Shown here: positions 5,415 through 7,538 of the stretch, piece after piece
Layout of the letters: the number at the start of each line of letters is the position of its first letter
Numbering within the stretch: the stretch's first letter is position 1
Assembly: GCA_023665245.1 (NCBI GenBank)
Contig: JAMPEH010000105.1
Coordinates: 1 to 7,538, forward strand
Source of the DNA: Muribaculaceae bacterium
GTDB taxonomy: Bacteria; Pseudomonadota; Alphaproteobacteria; Rs-D84
Direction: 5' to 3'
DNA: 7,538 bases
Position numbers and translations under genes: made by a program
Notes under the pieces: generated by a model
What the model was told of the DNA's origin: nothing
Database searches by the model: none
What the model saw: only the letters and a program-made list of their open reading frames with translations

Positions 5415-6376
5415 CAGAAAGCGGATGGTTTTAGTCTCAGTCCGGTTGTCTGGTCAAGACCGAGCATAATGTTCATATTTTGTACTGCCTGTCCGGAGGC
5501 ACCTTTAAGGAGATTGTCGATGGCGCATGTCACCAGGAGTTTTCCTTCGTGGCTTTCCATATAAAGTAGAGCCTTGTTGGTGTTTACCACCTGTTTGAGG
5601 TCAATCGACGCGTCACTTACAACCGTAAAGGGAGCATCCTCATAGAAATTTTTGAATAGAGCAGTGGCTTCTTCTCCTGAAAGAGGAGAGTCCATCATTG
5701 TCACAGCGAATATGCCTCGGGCGAAATCTCCTCGCATCGGAATGAAATTGACGCGTGTGTGGTTGTTGGGTTGCAACTGTCCAAGAGAAGCCTTTATTTC
5801 CTTCAGATGCTGATGGGTGAAGGGCTTATAGACTGAGAGATTATTGTTTCGCCAACTGAAATGAGTTGTGGATCCCGGTTTTACGCCGGCACCTGTGCTG
5901 CCAGTGAGGGCAGTGATGCAGACGTCGTCAGGAAGGAGTTGTGCTTTGGCGAGAGGCAGCATGGAGAGTTGCAGGGCCGTGGCAAAGCAACCCGGATTGG
6001 CAATGCTTGAGGCAGTGGCAATACGGCTGAAATTCAGTTCCGGCAAACCATACACATATCCGTTGCTTTCGTCGCGGAAATCCTGGGCAAGATCTATTAC
6101 CTTGAGGTTTTCCGGACGAGGGTTTTCCTCCCAGAATTTCCGGCTTTGTCCGTGGGCTGAGCAAAGGAATAGGATGTCGATGGAGTCGAGGGGATGTGTG
6201 TCGGAAAAGACGAGGTCGGTGTCGCCGATAAGTCCTTCGTGCACTTCATATATTGGGCGTCCGGCATTGCTTGAGCTATGCACAAACTCTATGCTCACCT
6301 CCGAATGGAATATGAGCAGCCGGAGGAGTTCGCCGGCCGTGTAGCCGGCTCCTCCGATGATGCCTACTTTTTTCAT
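5414..6376 (-). CDS. argC: N-acetyl/N-succinyl-gamma-glutamyl-phosphate reductase
   Basis: This NADPH-dependent enzyme reduces N-acylglutamyl phosphate to the semialdehyde, the step between ArgB and ArgD. The protein has 320 residues counted from the ATG at 6376. The nucleotide-binding glycine motif GGAGYTAGEL (8-17) starts the Rossmann fold. NPGCFAT (127-133) holds the catalytic Cys130. THQHLKEI (187-194) supplies the likely catalytic histidine. PMRGDFARGI (213-222) and GASGQAVQNMN (292-302) are further conserved blocks. The reading frame stays open for 31 codons upstream, but that stretch overlaps argG and has no family similarity. MKKVGIIGG is a typical ArgC start, and its ATG shares ATGA with the argG stop. 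It is followed by argD with a one-base overlap. No Shine-Dalgarno sequence is visible. Confidence 0.96.
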   Translation of the reverse strand: MKKVGIIGGAGYTAGELLRLLIFHSEVSIEFVHSSSNAGRPIYEVHEGLIGDTDLVFSDTHPLDSIDILFLCSAHGQSRKFWEENPRPENLKVIDLAQDFRDESNGYVYGLPELNFSRIATASSIANPGCFATALQLSMLPLAKAQLLPDDVCITALTGSTGAGVKPGSTTHFSWRNNNLSVYKPFTHQHLKEIKASLGQLQPNNHTRVNFIPMRGDFARGIFAVTMMDSPLSGEEATALFKNFYEDAPFTVVSDASIDLKQVVNTNKALLYMESHEGKLLVTCAIDNLLKGASGQAVQNMNIMLGLDQTTGLRLKPSAF

Positions 6377-7538
6377 TCGCAACGACCGTTTTTGAGTTGG
6401 TTGTTGTGGTAGATTTTCATCTGGTTGGCAAGGATTTTTGTGAAACCCTTCACGTCGTCGGCAGTCCATGCCTTGTTGACTTCGCCATATTCTCCGAAGT
6501 CGGTCTTCATGAGGTCGAAAGGAGAATCCACGCCCACGAGAGTATAGGAATATGGACGCAGGATGAGTTCCACAGTGCCGTTTACGTTTCGCTGGCTACT
6601 TTCAAGCATTTTTTCGATGTCGCGCATCACGGGTTCGAGATACTGTGCTTCATGGAGGAACATGCCATACCAAGTTGCCACCTGGTCTTTCCAATACTGT
6701 TGCCATTTGGTGAGGGTATGCTTTTCAAGCATTTTGTGGGCGGCAATTATCAGGATAGGACCGGCGGCTTCAAAGCCCACGCGACCCTTGATGCCGATGA
6801 TGGTGTCGCCTATGTGCATGTCGCGCCCGATGCCGAAACGGCTTCCAATGCGTTCCACCTCACGTATGGCTGCAATCTTGTCGGTGAATTCCTTGCCATT
6901 GACTGCAGAAATCTCGCCTTCTTTAAAACTGATGGTCAGTTTTTCCGGCTCGGTAGCTGTCACCTGCGAAGGATAGGCCTCTTCAGGAAGGGTGGTTTCG
7001 GAGTGGAGGGTTTCTTTGCCTCCGATGGAGGTGCCCCAAAGACCTTTGTTGATGGAATATTCCATCTTCTTGAAGTCGGCTTCATAACCATGGTGCTTGA
7101 GATATTCGATCTCATATTCGCGGGTGAGGGTAAGGTCGCGGGTAGGGGTGATGATTTCGATTTCGGGAGCGAGAATCTGGAAAGTAAGGTCGAAGCGCAC
7201 CTGATCGTTGCCGGCGCCAGTGCTTCCGTGTGCTATTGCATCGACTCCGAGTTGCTTGGCATACTCTATTGTGGCTATGGCCTGGAAAATTCGTTCCGAA
7301 CTCACTGAGATGGGATATGTGCCGTTGCGGAGCACGTTGCCAGCCACCATGTATTTGATGCTTTTGTTGTAATAATCCCGTGTTACGTCGAGTGTGGCGT
7401 GCGATGCAGCGCCGAGGGCCTTTGAGCGGCGTGCTATTTCTTCGAGTTCCTTATCAGAGAAACCTCCGGTGTTTGCGATGGCAGTGTGTACCTCGTAGCC
7501 GAGGTCTTCGCTGAGGTATTTCACAGCGAAAGAGGTGT
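6373..7538 (-). CDS. argG: Argininosuccinate synthase, N-terminus beyond the window
   Basis: This enzyme joins citrulline and aspartate using ATP, giving argininosuccinate, AMP and pyrophosphate. 387 codons are visible. The frame is open to the right edge: the first visible residues, TSFAVKYLSEDLGYEV, are what follows SGGLD in the family's ATP-binding PP-loop, so the gene continues and roughly the first 10-20 residues are missing. The in-frame GTG at 7524 is internal and not the start. Other blocks are YPISVSSERIFQA, AHGSTGAGNDQVRFD (the citrulline/aspartate-binding region), GLWGTSIGG, GRVGFEAAGPILII and the C-terminal helix region used for tetramer formation. The classic signature has Lys where this protein has Ala (codon 7213-7215), probably a subgroup trait. 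The TGA stop overlaps the argC start by four bases. It is the first operon gene visible. Confidence 0.95.
   Translation of the reverse strand, partial: TSFAVKYLSEDLGYEVHTAIANTGGFSDKELEEIARRSKALGAASHATLDVTRDYYNKSIKYMVAGNVLRNGTYPISVSSERIFQAIATIEYAKQLGVDAIAHGSTGAGNDQVRFDLTFQILAPEIEIITPTRDLTLTREYEIEYLKHHGYEADFKKMEYSINKGLWGTSIGGKETLHSETTLPEEAYPSQVTATEPEKLTISFKEGEISAVNGKEFTDKIAAIREVERIGSRFGIGRDMHIGDTIIGIKGRVGFEAAGPILIIAAHKMLEKHTLTKWQQYWKDQVATWYGMFLHEAQYLEPVMRDIEKMLESSQRNVNGTVELILRPYSYTLVGVDSPFDLMKTDFGEYGEVNKAWTADDVKGFTKILANQMKIYHNNQLKNGRCE

Larger units (their letters stand above)
118..7538 (-). other. Arginine biosynthesis operon argG-C-D-F'-B-E-H (promoter end cut off)
   Basis: Seven same-strand genes run without a gap larger than 24 bases and end at one hairpin, so a single transcript is very likely. 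The first three junctions overlap (4, 1 and 4 bases); the last three are spacers of 24, 11 and 22 bases. The genes cover every step from N-acylglutamate to arginine. The first-step acyltransferase and the regulator are absent here. From memory of Bacteroides genomes, an argR gene and a GNAT-family acyltransferase precede argG, so they may lie just past the right edge. The promoter and any ArgR operator would also be there. I saw no convincing internal promoter. Confidence 0.88.

Noticed and set aside
5868..6344. A 158-codon plus-strand open frame antisense to argC
   Set aside because: It sits opposite the conserved ArgC core, including the catalytic Cys region. Its translation shows no family features.
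6377..6469. An upstream extension of argC by 31 codons
   Set aside because: The extra stretch overlaps the argG 3' end in another frame and is unlike any ArgC N-terminus. The ATG at 6376 gives the standard MKKVGIIGG start and an ATGA overlap.
6397..7308. A 303-codon plus-strand open frame antisense to argG
   Set aside because: It lies wholly within argG, has no recognisable domain and no promoter or context. Long antisense frames often arise opposite well-biased codons. All conserved sequence is on the minus strand.
7522..7524. GTG as the argG start codon
   Set aside because: The frame stays open to the window edge, and the residues just upstream (TSFA) continue the conserved ATP-binding loop. 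The GTG is therefore an internal valine.

Overview
The window carries most of an arginine biosynthesis operon, read entirely on the minus strand, with a truncated tRNA-Arg on the plus strand at the left edge. It looks like a member of the Bacteroidales (phylum Bacteroidota). The transcarbamylase is the Bacteroidota N-succinylornithine type. None of the six visible start codons has a Shine-Dalgarno sequence at a useful distance. Several proteins carry N-terminal wording that I recall from Bacteroides homologues. The genus cannot be fixed by eye; a Prevotella- or Muribaculaceae-like lineage is possible.

Layout, left to right: the 3' part of tRNA-Arg(ACG) (1-60, +); a perfect hairpin flanked by A and T runs that can terminate transcription from both sides (62-90); then, on the minus strand, argH (118-1410), argE (1433-2497), argB (2509-3300, TTG start), argF' (3325-4290), argD (4287-5414), argC (5414-6376) and argG (6373 to the right edge, lacking its first codons). 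Transcription runs argG-argC-argD-argF'-argB-argE-argH and stops at the shared hairpin. The operon promoter and any leader lie beyond the right edge. No stretch over 300 bases lacks a gene.

Together the proteins cover seven consecutive steps from an N-acylated glutamate to arginine: ArgB (kinase), ArgC (reductase), ArgD (transaminase), ArgF' (carbamoylation of the still-acylated ornithine), ArgE (deacylation at the citrulline stage), ArgG and ArgH. The acyl group is inferred to be succinyl. The first-step acyltransferase, the ArgR regulator and carbamoyl phosphate synthase are not in the window.

The operon has two kinds of gene junction. The first four genes overlap by 4, 1 and 4 bases. The last three junctions are short spacers (24, 11 and 22 bases), and each contains or abuts a 7- or 8-base tandem repeat that runs into the end of the upstream gene. 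Other points of note are alanine at the specificity position (residue 90) of ArgF', the TTG start of argB beside a heptamer array, and an apparent A19-U56 pair in place of G19-C56 in the tRNA. I see no wholly undescribed system; this is a core metabolic locus with some unusual details.
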